Numbered from the stretch's first letter, positions 18,920 to 27,004 are shown. The stretch: 64,000 bases of DNA from an uncultured Spartobacteria bacterium (GCA_937901895.1 CALGTD010000004.1:35483-99482); one strand, 5' to 3'. Numbers and translations are program-made. Notes: generated from the sequence alone by a model not told the origin.

Positions 18920-19819
18920 ATGAACGCCCACGATCTCGCCCGGCAGCTCGAGTCCGGCCAGCCGCCGAAACTTCTCCATGTGCTGCCGCCGGAGGTGTTC
19001 GCCGCGGCCCGCATTCCGGGTTCGCGGAATGCCTGTGTGTATGAGATCGCATTTCTGGATCAGGTCCGCGCATTCGGGTTCGATCCGACGACGCGAATCG
19101 TCGTTTACGGGGCGGGCGAGGGGGCGCTCGACGCCGCGGCCGCTGCGGAAAAGCTGCGTAGCGCCGGATTCGGGGAGGTCGGGATTTTCGAAGGTGGACT
19201 TGCAGCATGGAAGGCGGCCGGATTTTCGCTCGAAGGCACGGGGGAATTTCCGCGATCTCCGGTTCCCGATGGGGTCTTTCGCGTGGATCCCGCGGAGAGT
19301 GTGATCCGCTGGACGGGACGGAATCTCTTCAATCATCACCATGGCACCGTGCGGCTCGCGGACGGCGAGATTCGCGTGCATTCCGGCGTGCTCGAGTCCG
19401 CCCGCTTCACGATCGACATGGCCAGCATCGCGAACGAAGACATCGCGGACGCTGGAATGAGGGCAATGCTCCTCGCACACCTCCACACCGCGGACTTCTT
19501 CGACGTCGCGCGCCATCCGACCGCGGAATTCATCGCCACCTCCGCGGAAAAGATCGAATCCGCGACCGAGGGCACGCCGAACTACATGCTGCACGGCACG
19601 TTCACGCTGCGCGGCATCAGCCGGCAGTTGGAATTCCCCATCGTCGTTGCTGCGAAAGACGACGGTCATCTCACCGGGCAGGGACAATTGGAACTCGATC
19701 GCACGGAATTCGGCAGCCAATACGGTTCCGGCAAGCTCTTCCGATTTCTCGGCCCGCATCTCGTCAACGATCACATCCATCTCCACGTGAAGATTCACGC
19801 CGCGCGGGTGACGGATTAG
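18920..19819 (+). CDS. Rhodanese-like and YceI-like domain fusion
   Basis: 299 residues. Residues 1-112 are a rhodanese-like fold (LARQLESGQPPKLLHVLPPE; RIPGSRNACVYE; GFGEVGIFEGGLAAWKAAGF). The active loop reads VVYGAGEGA, with Gly where sulfurtransferases have the persulfide Cys, so catalysis is unlikely. Residues ~117-299 are a YceI lipocalin-like domain (VFRVDPAESVIRWTG; FTIDMASI; HTADFFDVARHPTAEF; GTFTLRGISR; FGSQYG), a family that binds long isoprenoid or fatty molecules. There is no signal peptide, unusual for YceI, which is normally exported. Start is the ATG at 18920. Confidence 0.85.
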   Translation: MNAHDLARQLESGQPPKLLHVLPPEVFAAARIPGSRNACVYEIAFLDQVRAFGFDPTTRIVVYGAGEGALDAAAAAEKLRSAGFGEVGIFEGGLAAWKAAGFSLEGTGEFPRSPVPDGVFRVDPAESVIRWTGRNLFNHHHGTVRLADGEIRVHSGVLESARFTIDMASIANEDIADAGMRAMLLAHLHTADFFDVARHPTAEFIATSAEKIESATEGTPNYMLHGTFTLRGISRQLEFPIVVAAKDDGHLTGQGQLELDRTEFGSQYGSGKLFRFLGPHLVNDHIHLHVKIHAARVTD

Positions 19820-20088
19820 GCGCGATTCGGGAATCGTCGGCGCGTGCACAGTTCGCTTCCAGCGATCCGTGGCGGTGAAGATCTCAAAACGTGGTAGTCA
19901 TCCTGGAAAATGGGTGACGATCGAAGCCTTACGGGATCAGGGATTGCGTGTCTCGCAACTCGTGATAAGATCCGGGACTGGATGGCTGGAATCTTTATTC
20001 CAGTCGGAACTCGTAATTCGACGCCATGCTGGAATCGGTGCTTTTCATCCTGCTGCTCATCGGGCTGACCGTGGTGGGAAGGTTCTCG

Positions 20089-20967
20089 ATGTCACGCGTT
20101 CTGCCGTGCCTGCGGATGGTTGCGGCTCTTTGGATGGTTGGAAATCTCTCCGCGGCATCGCTCGCGCACCGCTATTCGTTCGACGGCGACACGACGGATT
20201 CGATCGGGGGTGCCACCGGAATTCTCTCGGAGGGGGCGACGATTTTCCAGGGAGCCCTGTATACCGAAGCCGGTCCAAGCCAGCGTCCCGCGATGTTGAT
20301 TCCGGCCGGCGTCTTTCCAGCCCTCGGCACCAGTTTTTCGATCGAGAGTTGGTATACGCCTACGCATCCAGGAGAGGAGTATTACTTCACGATCTTCGGT
20401 TTCGGGACCGAGCCCAATCAGGCTATCACGGCGGTGCGTGATCGAGGACCGTTTCCGACTGCCCTTCCAAATTACCAGGGCCTCTCCTCCCTGTCGGTGA
20501 CCGCCGGGACAAGCTCCATCACTCACCAGACCCTTTTGCCGGGACGCCAAACGGTGCTGGACGAGCAAACGCAGTTTCTCGCCACGTATGACGCGCCCAC
20601 CCGCACGGTCTCGCTGTTCATTGATGGAGAACTTGTCTCCAGGCAGGTGCTCGTGAATTCCACCGACTTCGACCTGCCGGCGTTGTCGTTGAATCCGAAT
20701 TTCAAGGCCGGGGTGGGCGGGCAAAGTCCGTGGGGCGATCCGTCTCTGGGCGGAAGCACCGAAGATTTCCGATTGTATGCGGGAGCCTTGACCGATGCCG
20801 AGGTGGCCGCGCTCTATGCGCTGGGGGCGGACGCCGCGAATGACCAGATCATGAGCGTGATCCCGGAGCCTGCGGTCATTCTTCTTCTCCTCGCCGCCGG
20901 AGGTTTCGGCATCCTGCGGCAATGGAAACGACGGACCGACAGCGGAGATTCGCTGTGCAGGCCCTGA
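20089..20967 (+). CDS. LamG-fold protein with PEP-CTERM sorting signal
   Basis: 292 residues from the ATG at 20089, which follows GGGAAGG and opens a good signal peptide (VLPCLRMVAALWMVGNLSAA). The frame reaches back to an ATG at 20026, which would add 21 hydrophobic residues and is less likely. The body is a concanavalin-A-like (LamG) jelly roll: HRYSFDGDTTDSIGG, FSIESWYT, VSLFIDGELV, DFRLYAGALTDAEVAALY. The tail VIPEPAVILLLLAAGGFGIL followed by RQWKRR is a classic PEP-CTERM signal, recognised by exosortase for surface delivery. No exosortase lies in this window. Confidence 0.9.
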   Translation: MSRVLPCLRMVAALWMVGNLSAASLAHRYSFDGDTTDSIGGATGILSEGATIFQGALYTEAGPSQRPAMLIPAGVFPALGTSFSIESWYTPTHPGEEYYFTIFGFGTEPNQAITAVRDRGPFPTALPNYQGLSSLSVTAGTSSITHQTLLPGRQTVLDEQTQFLATYDAPTRTVSLFIDGELVSRQVLVNSTDFDLPALSLNPNFKAGVGGQSPWGDPSLGGSTEDFRLYAGALTDAEVAALYALGADAANDQIMSVIPEPAVILLLLAAGGFGILRQWKRRTDSGDSLCRP

Positions 20968-21194
20968 CGCGGGTGAGGCTGGCTGCGCGGTAGGGCGGTC
21001 GGAGCTGGCTGCGGAAAACGGCGCCTCGTGCTGCCGGTCGGGAAGCTCGACGCGGATGCGCGGGGAGGCTTCACCATGGATGGGGCGGCGGCGGGATCGA
21101 TCGGATGGAAACGACGATCCGGCTGCGGGCGTTGATGCACTTGCAGGGGGGATGCGGAGAAACCCCGCGACAGCGGAACGACCCGCAGCGAGCC

Positions 21195-22310
21195 TCAGCG
21201 CAGGGCCTGAAAGTGGATGCCCAGTTCCTGCTCGAGTTCGGTGATGCGCTCGCGTTCGTCGGGTTCGATCAGGCAGAGAGAGAGGCCCTTGCGGCCGGCG
21301 CGGGCGGTGCGTCCGGAGCGGTGTGTGTAATACTGCGTCTGCTCGGGAAGCTGGCGGTGGATGACGAAGGCCAGGCCGTCGATGTCGATGCCGCGCGCGG
21401 CGACATCGGTGGAGATGAGGATGCGGCTGCGCTCCTTGCGGAAGGCGCGCATGACCTTGTCGCGATCCTTCTGGCTGAGATCGCCCTGCAGGACATCCAC
21501 GGCGATGCCCTGCTTCTTCAACTCGCTGCCGAGGCGGATGGCGCCGGCCCGGGTGCGGCAGAAGATCATGCCGCGATCGTCGGGGTGGTCGTCGAGAAAC
21601 CGGGCGATGAACTCGTCCTTCGCATGGCGCGGGCAGACCACGTAGCGGTGCTGGATGTTGCGATTGACGACGTCCTTCTTCGCGACGGTGAGCATCTTCG
21701 GATCGGGCGCCATGAGGTCGGCAATCAGCCGGCGGATGCCCGTCTGGAACGTTGCGGAAAACAGCCACGTGCTCGTGCGGTTTTCCGTGAGTTTCGAAAA
21801 GCGGAGGATGTCCTCGCGAAAGCCCATCGTGAGCATCTCGTCGGCCTCGTCGAGCACGAGATGTTTCACCGCGTCAAGCGAGAGGGCGCGGGCCTCGAGC
21901 AGATCGTTCAGACGTCCCGGAGTGGCGACGACGATGTGGGTGGGGCGTCGCAGCCGTGCGATCTGGAGGTCGATCTTGTCGCCTCCCGCGGCCACCTCCA
22001 CGAAGATGCGGCGCGTGCAGTGTTTCGTGTAGCGAAAGAGGTGCTTGCCGATCTGCTTGGCAAGGTCGCGGGTGGGGGCGAGCACGAGCCCCTGAATGAC
22101 AGGCTGGTCGGGATCGACGCGCATGAGCAGCGGCACGCCGAAGGCGACCGTCTTGCCGGTGCCAGTCTGCGCCTGCGCCACGAGATCGCCACCGTTCTCA
22201 AGAAGGAACGGGATCGCCGATTGTTGAATCGCCGTGGGAGAGGTGATGCCGAGTTCCTCCAGACCACGGAGGAATTCTCCGGAAACGCCAAGTTGGGAAA
22301 AGGTGGTCAT
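21195..22310 (-). CDS. DEAD-box ATP-dependent RNA helicase
   Basis: 371-residue two-RecA-domain helicase core. Motifs in order: Q motif (GITSPTAIQQSAIPFLL), I (AQTGTGKT), Ia (APTRDLAKQ), GG, Ib (TPGR), II (LDEADEM, a DEAD box), III (SAT), IV (GMIFCRTR), V (STDVAARGIDI) and VI (HRSGRTARAG). The long C-terminal extensions of RhlE, CsdA or DbpA are absent, so it is a minimal helicase of unassigned subfamily. The likely role is RNA remodelling in ribosome assembly or mRNA turnover. Confidence 0.95.
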   Translation of the reverse strand: MTTFSQLGVSGEFLRGLEELGITSPTAIQQSAIPFLLENGGDLVAQAQTGTGKTVAFGVPLLMRVDPDQPVIQGLVLAPTRDLAKQIGKHLFRYTKHCTRRIFVEVAAGGDKIDLQIARLRRPTHIVVATPGRLNDLLEARALSLDAVKHLVLDEADEMLTMGFREDILRFSKLTENRTSTWLFSATFQTGIRRLIADLMAPDPKMLTVAKKDVVNRNIQHRYVVCPRHAKDEFIARFLDDHPDDRGMIFCRTRAGAIRLGSELKKQGIAVDVLQGDLSQKDRDKVMRAFRKERSRILISTDVAARGIDIDGLAFVIHRQLPEQTQYYTHRSGRTARAGRKGLSLCLIEPDERERITELEQELGIHFQALR

Positions 22311-22547
22311 GGGTGAATCGTCGAACGGTGGACCGCACGAGGCGGGACTGGGAACCCGCTATCGCGGCGAAGGAGGCATGGCAAAGAAAATCCCGCCCCG
22401 ACCTTCCACGAGCCGCCGATTTTCCGGACGTGGGCCCGGCTGATCTCCGGTCCCGGGGCCTTCGGGATTCCATGGACGCGGCAATGGTTTGGTCGCCCGG
22501 GATGACGCTTGCCTCCTTGGCAGGAATTCCGGACTCTGCCGCGCGCA

Positions 22548-23144
22548 ATGAGTGTTCGGGTTTTCGTTCTGATCACGTGCTGGGTTTTCGCCGGGTTGCA
22601 GGCGATCGCCCAGGGGCCGGCGGGAATCATCCTCTACACCGAGACCGATAAGGGGATTGAACTGCTGCTTGCGGATCACGTGAAGCCCGTGGATCGCGGC
22701 TGGGCTGCCTTTGGCGGGAACGCCGAGGCGGGCGAGTCGTATGCGGAGACGGCGGCACGCGAGACCGAGGAGGAAACGCGGGGCTATTTCCGGCGGAGCG
22801 AACTCCTGCGTCGGATCGAAGGCCAGACTCCGACATTGGACGGCCCGTTCGCGTTTTATTTCGTGAAGATCGACCGGGTGCCCGTTTCAGAGATTCTGAA
22901 ATCGCAGCCGCCTTCCACGGACCGCGTGTATTTCGAGCGCGGTCCCTACGCCTGGGTGCCGCTGAAGGAAATCGAGCGGTTCTTTGATCCGGATACCGTC
23001 ACGTTTCCCTTGAGAATCCATTCCGACTACCTGCCGCAGGAGCGTTTCACGGACTGGGTCTGGCCGATCTGGTTGCACAACCTGAGCGTGGCCATGGAAA
23101 ATGGCACGATTCCGTGGAAGCAGGACACCGCGGCGCAGCCTTGA
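22548..23144 (+). CDS. Nudix-fold protein with N-terminal signal peptide
   Basis: 198 residues from the ATG at 22548. The first ~22 residues (VRVFVLITCWVFAGLQAIAQ) form a signal peptide ending in AQG, so the protein seems exported. Next comes a Nudix fold: the box reads GNAEAGE-x7-RETEEETRG, matching the metal-binding pattern except that the final Gly position holds Arg. The WVPLKEIERFF segment is typical of the family. Nudix enzymes hydrolyse nucleoside diphosphates linked to another group and usually act in the cytoplasm. Substrate unknown. Confidence 0.8.
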   Translation: MSVRVFVLITCWVFAGLQAIAQGPAGIILYTETDKGIELLLADHVKPVDRGWAAFGGNAEAGESYAETAARETEEETRGYFRRSELLRRIEGQTPTLDGPFAFYFVKIDRVPVSEILKSQPPSTDRVYFERGPYAWVPLKEIERFFDPDTVTFPLRIHSDYLPQERFTDWVWPIWLHNLSVAMENGTIPWKQDTAAQP

Positions 23145-23162
23145 CCGGCGCCGCAGGCAGGA

Positions 23163-23570
23163 TCAGCTGGCATCGTCGGCCTCGAGAACCTCGAAGACCG
23201 TTTGAGGGTTCAGGTGCGCCACGTGCCGGTAGGTCCTGGACAGGGCAACCGGCAACCGGTCGGCCATCGGGAAGCCGGGGCGGCCGAGGTTTTGCGCGAC
23301 TCGATTCCATTCCGGGATCTTCGCGTTTCGGGAAGGGTCCGCATGAAACCACTCGACGACCTCGGGATCCGTCAGGGCGCTCAGACGAAGGATGTCTTCT
23401 TTCGTCAAATCGAAGAATCGCAGAAATTCTCCATCCACGCCCGACGGATGACAAAAACGCTCAGCGAATTCGGCGGGCAACGCGCCCGCGGTGAGCAGCC
23501 GGGCCTTTTTCAAAATCCGGGGCAGCCACACGCAATCGGCCAGCGTGTCGGTCGGCTTGGGAAGTTGCAT
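23163..23570 (-). CDS. DUF5069-family protein
   Basis: 135 residues beginning MQLPKPTDTLADCVWLPRIL. The opening (LADCVWLPRILKKARLL), the middle DGEFLRFFDLTKEDIL, and SALTDPEVVEWF correspond to the small DUF5069 family, common in Verrucomicrobiota and of unknown function. It is soluble with no signal peptide. It converges with the Nudix gene, with an 18-base gap between stops. Confidence 0.8.
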   Translation of the reverse strand: MQLPKPTDTLADCVWLPRILKKARLLTAGALPAEFAERFCHPSGVDGEFLRFFDLTKEDILRLSALTDPEVVEWFHADPSRNAKIPEWNRVAQNLGRPGFPMADRLPVALSRTYRHVAHLNPQTVFEVLEADDAS

Positions 23571-23916
23571 GCGGAAGCGATACGCAATCCGGGAGGGAGA
23601 TCAACGCCCAATGCACCACTGCACCGTTTCACGATGCGTTGATCGAGATCGTCAGCGCCCGGACCCGTCCGCGACGCGATGATAACCTCATCCGGGAGGC
23701 GTCGAGGAACCCGGTCCTCAGGCAGCGGACATCAAAAAAATTTCCGTTGCGCGGTTTCGAAAGCGTGCGAGTGTTCCGGCGTTCTGGGGGGAACAGTGGG
23801 CCGTCGTGGCATTCGTCGCGGCGGCCCATATTTTTTTCAGCAACCGGTCGAAGAAGCGGATGGCAGGATTCGAGGGCGCTGATTTTCGGCGCTTCGTGAC
23901 ATCCGCCGATGAGACG
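23571..23916. other. Gap between DUF5069 gene and HxlR gene
   Basis: 346 bases holding repeat copy 1 in its second half. The first 160 bases should contain the DUF5069 promoter but show no clear -35/-10 pair. The minus-strand HxlR transcript would end in the second half; the strong hairpin there carries its T-run on the plus strand, so it is not oriented to stop HxlR. Confidence 0.5.
23731..23841 (+). repeat. Hairpin-bearing dispersed repeat, copy 1
   Basis: About 110 bases, from ATCAAAAAAATTTCCGTTGC to the T-run near 23835, matching the copy at 26440-26550 at roughly 80% identity without gaps. Its core GTTCTGGGGGGAACAGTGGG is identical in both. A 13-bp stem (GGGCCGTCGTGGC, loop ATTC, GTCGCGGCGGCCC; 23801-23830) is followed by ATATTTTTTTC, a form typical of an intrinsic terminator. 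Stem positions 10 and 11 differ between copies yet keep pairing. One frame is open through both copies (see copy 2). Confidence 0.75.
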
Positions 23917-24261
23917 CTACTTGCGTTTGGCAAGCACGTGCGTCTCGCCCCACGTCTTGAGCGCGACAAGCACCGGCTCGAGGCTGCGGCCGCGTTCCGA
24001 CAGGCTGTATTCCACCTTCGGCGGCACCTGCGGGTAGACGGTGCGAGTGATGAAACCATCCGCCTCCAACTCGCGGAGCTGGTTGGTGAGCATCCGCTGC
24101 GTGACATCCGGCAGGCGACGGCGGATTTCGTTGAAGCGCAGTGTGCCCTGGAGCAGGTGCCAGAGCACGACGGCCTTCCATTTTCCGCTGATCAGGGTGA
24201 GGGCCGCCTCCACGGGACAGCCGGGACTGCAATCGAAGCGCTTATGACGGATGCGAGGCAT
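23917..24261 (-). CDS. HxlR-family transcriptional regulator
   Basis: 114-residue winged-helix regulator: CSPGCPVEAALTLISGKWKA, GTLRFNEIRRRLPDVTQRML and TNQLRELEADGFITRTVYPQ are the HxlR signature. Two cysteines near the N-terminus (CSPGC) are where redox- or electrophile-sensing members (YodB, QorR types) keep their reactive thiol. It is divergent from a quinone oxidoreductase-like gene, the usual arrangement for such a sensor. Inference: it represses the two following oxidoreductases and itself until a quinone or aldehyde appears. Confidence 0.92.
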   Translation of the reverse strand: MPRIRHKRFDCSPGCPVEAALTLISGKWKAVVLWHLLQGTLRFNEIRRRLPDVTQRMLTNQLRELEADGFITRTVYPQVPPKVEYSLSERGRSLEPVLVALKTWGETHVLAKRK

Positions 24262-24283
24262 GCAACGGTATCCTTTTCGACAC

Positions 24284-24345
24284 TATGTGCAGTTTATGTG
24301 CATTCTTGCGAAAATCGCGTCAAGGCACCATTTGTTGCGAACAAA
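24284..24345. promoter_or_regulatory. Candidate HxlR operators in the divergent promoter region
   Basis: The 99-base gap between hxlR and the oxidoreductase has a perfect inverted repeat, TTTGTT-GCG-AACAAA (24331-24345), just before the oxidoreductase start. It also has a direct repeat of TATGTGCA at 24284-24291 and 24295-24302, 11 bases apart (one helical turn). Both are plausible regulator sites. Assignment to HxlR is inferred from position only. Confidence 0.5.
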
Positions 24346-24360
24346 CACATCTCAATCACC

Positions 24361-25377
24361 ATGCGTGCCATTGGATACAAAACACCGTTGCCCATCACCG
24401 ATCCCGATTCGCTGATCGATATCGATCTGCCGCGACCTTCGCCCGGTCCCCGTGACCTGCTGGTCGAGATCAAGGCTGTTTCCGTCAACCCCGTGGACAC
24501 CAAGGTCCGCCGAAGCGTCCGTCCGGAGGGCAATGAATGGAAAGTGCTGGGCTGGGATGCCGCCGGAATCGTCCTCGAAACCGGTTCGGATGTGACCTTG
24601 TTCAAACCCGGCGACGAGGTGTTCTACGCCGGTGCGCTCACGCGACCGGGGAGCAACTCGGAATTCCACCTGGTCGACGAGCGCATCGTCGGCCCGAAAC
24701 CCAGGTCGCTCAGCTGGCCGGAAGCGGCGGCGTTGCCGCTGACCGCGATCACGGCGTGGGAGACGTTGTTCGACCGGCTCGATGTCAAAGGACGTGCCGT
24801 GCCCGGCGCGCCTCCGGCGATCCTCGTCATCGGTGGTGCGGGTGGTGTCGGCTCCATCACCATCCAGCTTGCGCGAAAGCTGACGGAGTTGACCGTCATC
24901 GCCACGGCATCACGACCGGAAACGCAATCCTGGGTGCGCGAACTCGGCGCGCATCATGTCGTGGATCATTCCAAACCGCTCGCCGAACAGGTCGCCGCTC
25001 TTGGCATTGGAGCGCCGGCGTTCGTGTTCTCGACCACCAACACCGACCAGCATCTCTCCCAGGTCGTCGAGCTGATTGCGCCGCAGGGGCGTTTTGCGCT
25101 CATCGATGATCCGCCGTCACTGGACATCAATCCCTTCAAGCGCAAGAGCGTGTCGACTCACTGGGAGTTGATGTTCACGCGTCCGCTGTTCGGGACGCCG
25201 GATATCGCCGAGCAGGGACGGCTGCTCGGGGAGGTTTCCCGCCTCGTGGACGACGGCACGATCCGCACGACGCTTGCCGAGAATTACGGGCCGATCCGTG
25301 CGGAGAACCTCAAGCGCGCGCACGCCCTCATCGAGTCCGGCAAAGCGCGTGGGAAAGTGACGCTGGAGGGCTTCTAA
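24361..25377 (+). CDS. Zinc-type alcohol dehydrogenase/quinone oxidoreductase-like protein (MDR family)
   Basis: 338 residues of the medium-chain dehydrogenase superfamily, quinone reductase branch. The GroES-like N-terminal domain (VEIKAVSVNPVDTKVRRSV; VLGWDAAGIVLETGSDVTLF) precedes a Rossmann domain (ILVIGGAGGVGSITIQLARK). There are no zinc-ligand cysteines, so this is a zinc-independent NADPH oxidoreductase that probably reduces quinones or enones. Start is the ATG at 24361, after the operator candidates. It is followed on the same strand by the NmrA-like gene, and both are probably under HxlR control. Confidence 0.92.
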   Translation: MRAIGYKTPLPITDPDSLIDIDLPRPSPGPRDLLVEIKAVSVNPVDTKVRRSVRPEGNEWKVLGWDAAGIVLETGSDVTLFKPGDEVFYAGALTRPGSNSEFHLVDERIVGPKPRSLSWPEAAALPLTAITAWETLFDRLDVKGRAVPGAPPAILVIGGAGGVGSITIQLARKLTELTVIATASRPETQSWVRELGAHHVVDHSKPLAEQVAALGIGAPAFVFSTTNTDQHLSQVVELIAPQGRFALIDDPPSLDINPFKRKSVSTHWELMFTRPLFGTPDIAEQGRLLGEVSRLVDDGTIRTTLAENYGPIRAENLKRAHALIESGKARGKVTLEGF

Positions 25378-25433
25378 GACTCGCTCGAACGCACGATGCC
25401 GCGGGAGCCCCGTCGGCGAAATCAGAACGAAAG

Positions 25434-26372
25434 ATGGAAGCAATGGAAACTGCGAAAGTGGATTTGAAAGACATCCTTGTGATTGGCGCCGGCGAGCTTG
25501 GGATGGCTGTCCTAAGCGCGCTCGCGCCGAGGATTCGAGCGGCCGGCCAGCGGCTCACGGTGGTGGTGTCACACCGGACGGCGACCAATCCGACCGGGCG
25601 AAACGCGTCGACCCTGGAAAAATTGCGCGAGCTGGGTGTGGAGGTTGTCGGATTCGACCTGAGCGCCGACGAAGGTGCGCTGACCGGGCTGTTCAAGCCA
25701 TACCGGACGGTGGTGAATTGCAGCGGGTTCGTTGCCGGTCCTGGGACGCAGTTGAAGATCACCCGCGCGGTGTTGAGCGCAGGCGTGAAGCGATACTTCC
25801 CGTGGCAGTTCGGCGTCGACTACGACATCGTGGGCCGGGGGAGCGGACAGCCGGTATTCGACGAGCAATACGAAGTCCGTCAGCTGCTTCGTGCCCAGCA
25901 GAGCACCGAGTGGGTGATCGTCTCGACCGGCATGTTCACGAGTTTCCTGTTCGAGCCCTCCTTCGACGTGGTCGATCTCGACCGCCGGACCATTCATGGA
26001 CTCGGCAGCTGGGATACACGAGTCACGGTGACAACACCGGAGGATATCGGAAAACTGACGACCGAGATCCTGCTGACTGAGCCGCGGATCGCCAACGAGA
26101 TCGTCTACGTGGCAGGCGATACGATCTCCTACGGCAAGCTGGCGGAAGTGGTCGAACGCGTCACCGGCCGGACGTTCGAGAAGGAGGAATGGACCATGGA
26201 CAAACTACTCGCCGACCTCGCCGCGGCACCGGACGACGTGATGACCCGGTATCGTGCGGCATTCGCCCGCGGCGACGGCATGTGGTGGGACAAGGCCGGC
26301 ACCTTCAACGCGGAGAAGGGCATCTCGGTTCAGGACGTCGAGGAATACCTCCGCGCGCGGCTCAGACGGTGA
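25434..26372 (+). CDS. NmrA-like/isoflavone reductase-type NAD(P)-binding protein
   Basis: 312 residues, atypical short-chain dehydrogenase. The dinucleotide-binding motif near the N-terminus is ILVIGAGELGMAVLSAL. Next are VVVSHRT, the ring FKPYRTVVNCSGFVAGPG, and the family stretch GVKRYFPWQFGVDYD, as in isoflavone and phenylcoumaran benzylic ether reductases and NmrA sensors. It could be an NADPH-dependent reductase or a redox sensor. It starts 56 bases after the oxidoreductase and probably shares its transcript. ATGs at 25434 and 25440 are both possible. Confidence 0.87.
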   Translation: MEAMETAKVDLKDILVIGAGELGMAVLSALAPRIRAAGQRLTVVVSHRTATNPTGRNASTLEKLRELGVEVVGFDLSADEGALTGLFKPYRTVVNCSGFVAGPGTQLKITRAVLSAGVKRYFPWQFGVDYDIVGRGSGQPVFDEQYEVRQLLRAQQSTEWVIVSTGMFTSFLFEPSFDVVDLDRRTIHGLGSWDTRVTVTTPEDIGKLTTEILLTEPRIANEIVYVAGDTISYGKLAEVVERVTGRTFEKEEWTMDKLLADLAAAPDDVMTRYRAAFARGDGMWWDKAGTFNAEKGISVQDVEEYLRARLRR

Positions 26373-26427
26373 TTTTTTAGGCGGTCGCCCCCACGTGCGA
26401 CAGAAGGTGCCGGTCGTGACTGAAGGC

Positions 26428-26559
26428 ATGAACACCTGCAAAAAAATTTCTGTTGCACGATTCCGACAGTATGCGAACCTGTCGGCGTTCTGGGGGGAAC
26501 AGTGGGCCGTCGCAGCATTCGTTGCGGCGGCCCATATCTTTTCCGGTCGTTCGTCATGA
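26428..26559 (+). CDS. Possible 43-residue ORF through repeat copy 2
   Basis: From ATG 26428 a frame reads MNTCKKISVARFRQYANLSA, then FWGEQWAVAAFVAAAHIF and a short SGRSS end. The matching frame in copy 1 is also open and reads KKISVARFRKRASVPAFWGE onwards, with several differences falling at third codon positions. That hints at past coding, but the stem structure explains some of the same changes. The ribosome site is poor (GAAGG only one base before ATG). Low confidence; the element may be a non-coding structured RNA. Confidence 0.25.
   Translation: MNTCKKISVARFRQYANLSAFWGEQWAVAAFVAAAHIFSGRSS
26440..26550 (+). repeat. Hairpin-bearing dispersed repeat, copy 2
   Basis: Second copy, same orientation as 23731-23841, 70 bases after the NmrA-like gene. 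The 13-bp stem GGGCCGTCGCAGC / GTTGCGGCGGCCC with loop ATTC is kept, although T-G became C-G at pair 10 and G-C became A-T at pair 11 relative to copy 1. The T-run is interrupted (ATATCTTTTCC). Upstream, CCGACAG and CTGTCGG form a second 7-bp stem that is only partly preserved in copy 1. It may serve as terminator for the oxidoreductase operon. Confidence 0.75.
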
Positions 26560-26930
26560 GCGACGGGGACGCGAAGGGCTTGTTGTATGCTTGGTGGGTT
26601 TGAACATCGGGTCAGGTCATAGGCGTGTTCGGAAGATGGGGCGTCCCTGATGAACCGTTCCTATTTCGGTGAACACTCGGGAGGAGCCGGCGGAGTGTCC
26701 GTCGGCAGTCGAGCGAAAGACCTCCTTGCGGGGATAGAAGGAAACGTGGAAGCGGTTCTCAACGAGGTTTAAACGATCGGATCTTCCAGGCCTTCCATCG
26801 GATTATACCACCGAGTTCACGCAAGCGCTCGCAGGCGCCAGAGCCATTACAATCGATCACCTTGTCGCGATTCCGTCATGAAAAGCTCCGCTTCTCGTGG
26901 AAGTTCCTGAGATATCAGGGCAACAAAAAA
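26560..26930. other. Intergenic stretch with lower GC, no gene recognised
   Basis: About 370 bases after repeat copy 2 and before tRNA-Asp. It is visibly less GC-rich than the neighbours and carries no open frame with credible codon use. A short minus-strand frame around 26760-26880 (VIDCNGSGACERLRELGG) vaguely recalls a transposase core but is too short to call. It may be decayed mobile DNA. Confidence 0.4.
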
Positions 26931-27004
26931 CGGAGCCGACGGGGCTCGAACCCGCAACCTCTGCCGTGACAGGGCAGCGCTCTAACCGATTGAGCTACGG
27001 CTCC
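26931..27004 (-). tRNA. tRNA-Asp (anticodon GTC)
   Basis: Reverse complement folds as a 74-nt cloverleaf: acceptor GGAGCCG/CGGCTCC with discriminator G, D arm GCTC-AATCGGTTA-GAGC, anticodon arm CTGCC-CTGTCAC-GGCAG with GTC at positions 34-36, and T arm GCGGG-TTCGAAC-CCCGT. CCA is not encoded. G at position 73 agrees with aspartate identity. Confidence 0.95.

Noticed and set aside
20092..21768. 558-codon open frame on the minus strand
   Set aside because: It covers the DEAD-box gene in another frame and the PEP-CTERM gene antisense; the peptide is Arg/Pro/His-rich with no domain, typical of a GC-rich shadow frame.
23731..26550. Integron gene cassettes with attC-like sites
   Set aside because: No integrase and no GTTRRRY core sites; stem layout differs from attC, although direct repeats flank the genes.
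26760..26880. Transposase remnant before tRNA-Asp
   Set aside because: Only about 30 residues of weak resemblance; not enough to name an insertion sequence family.
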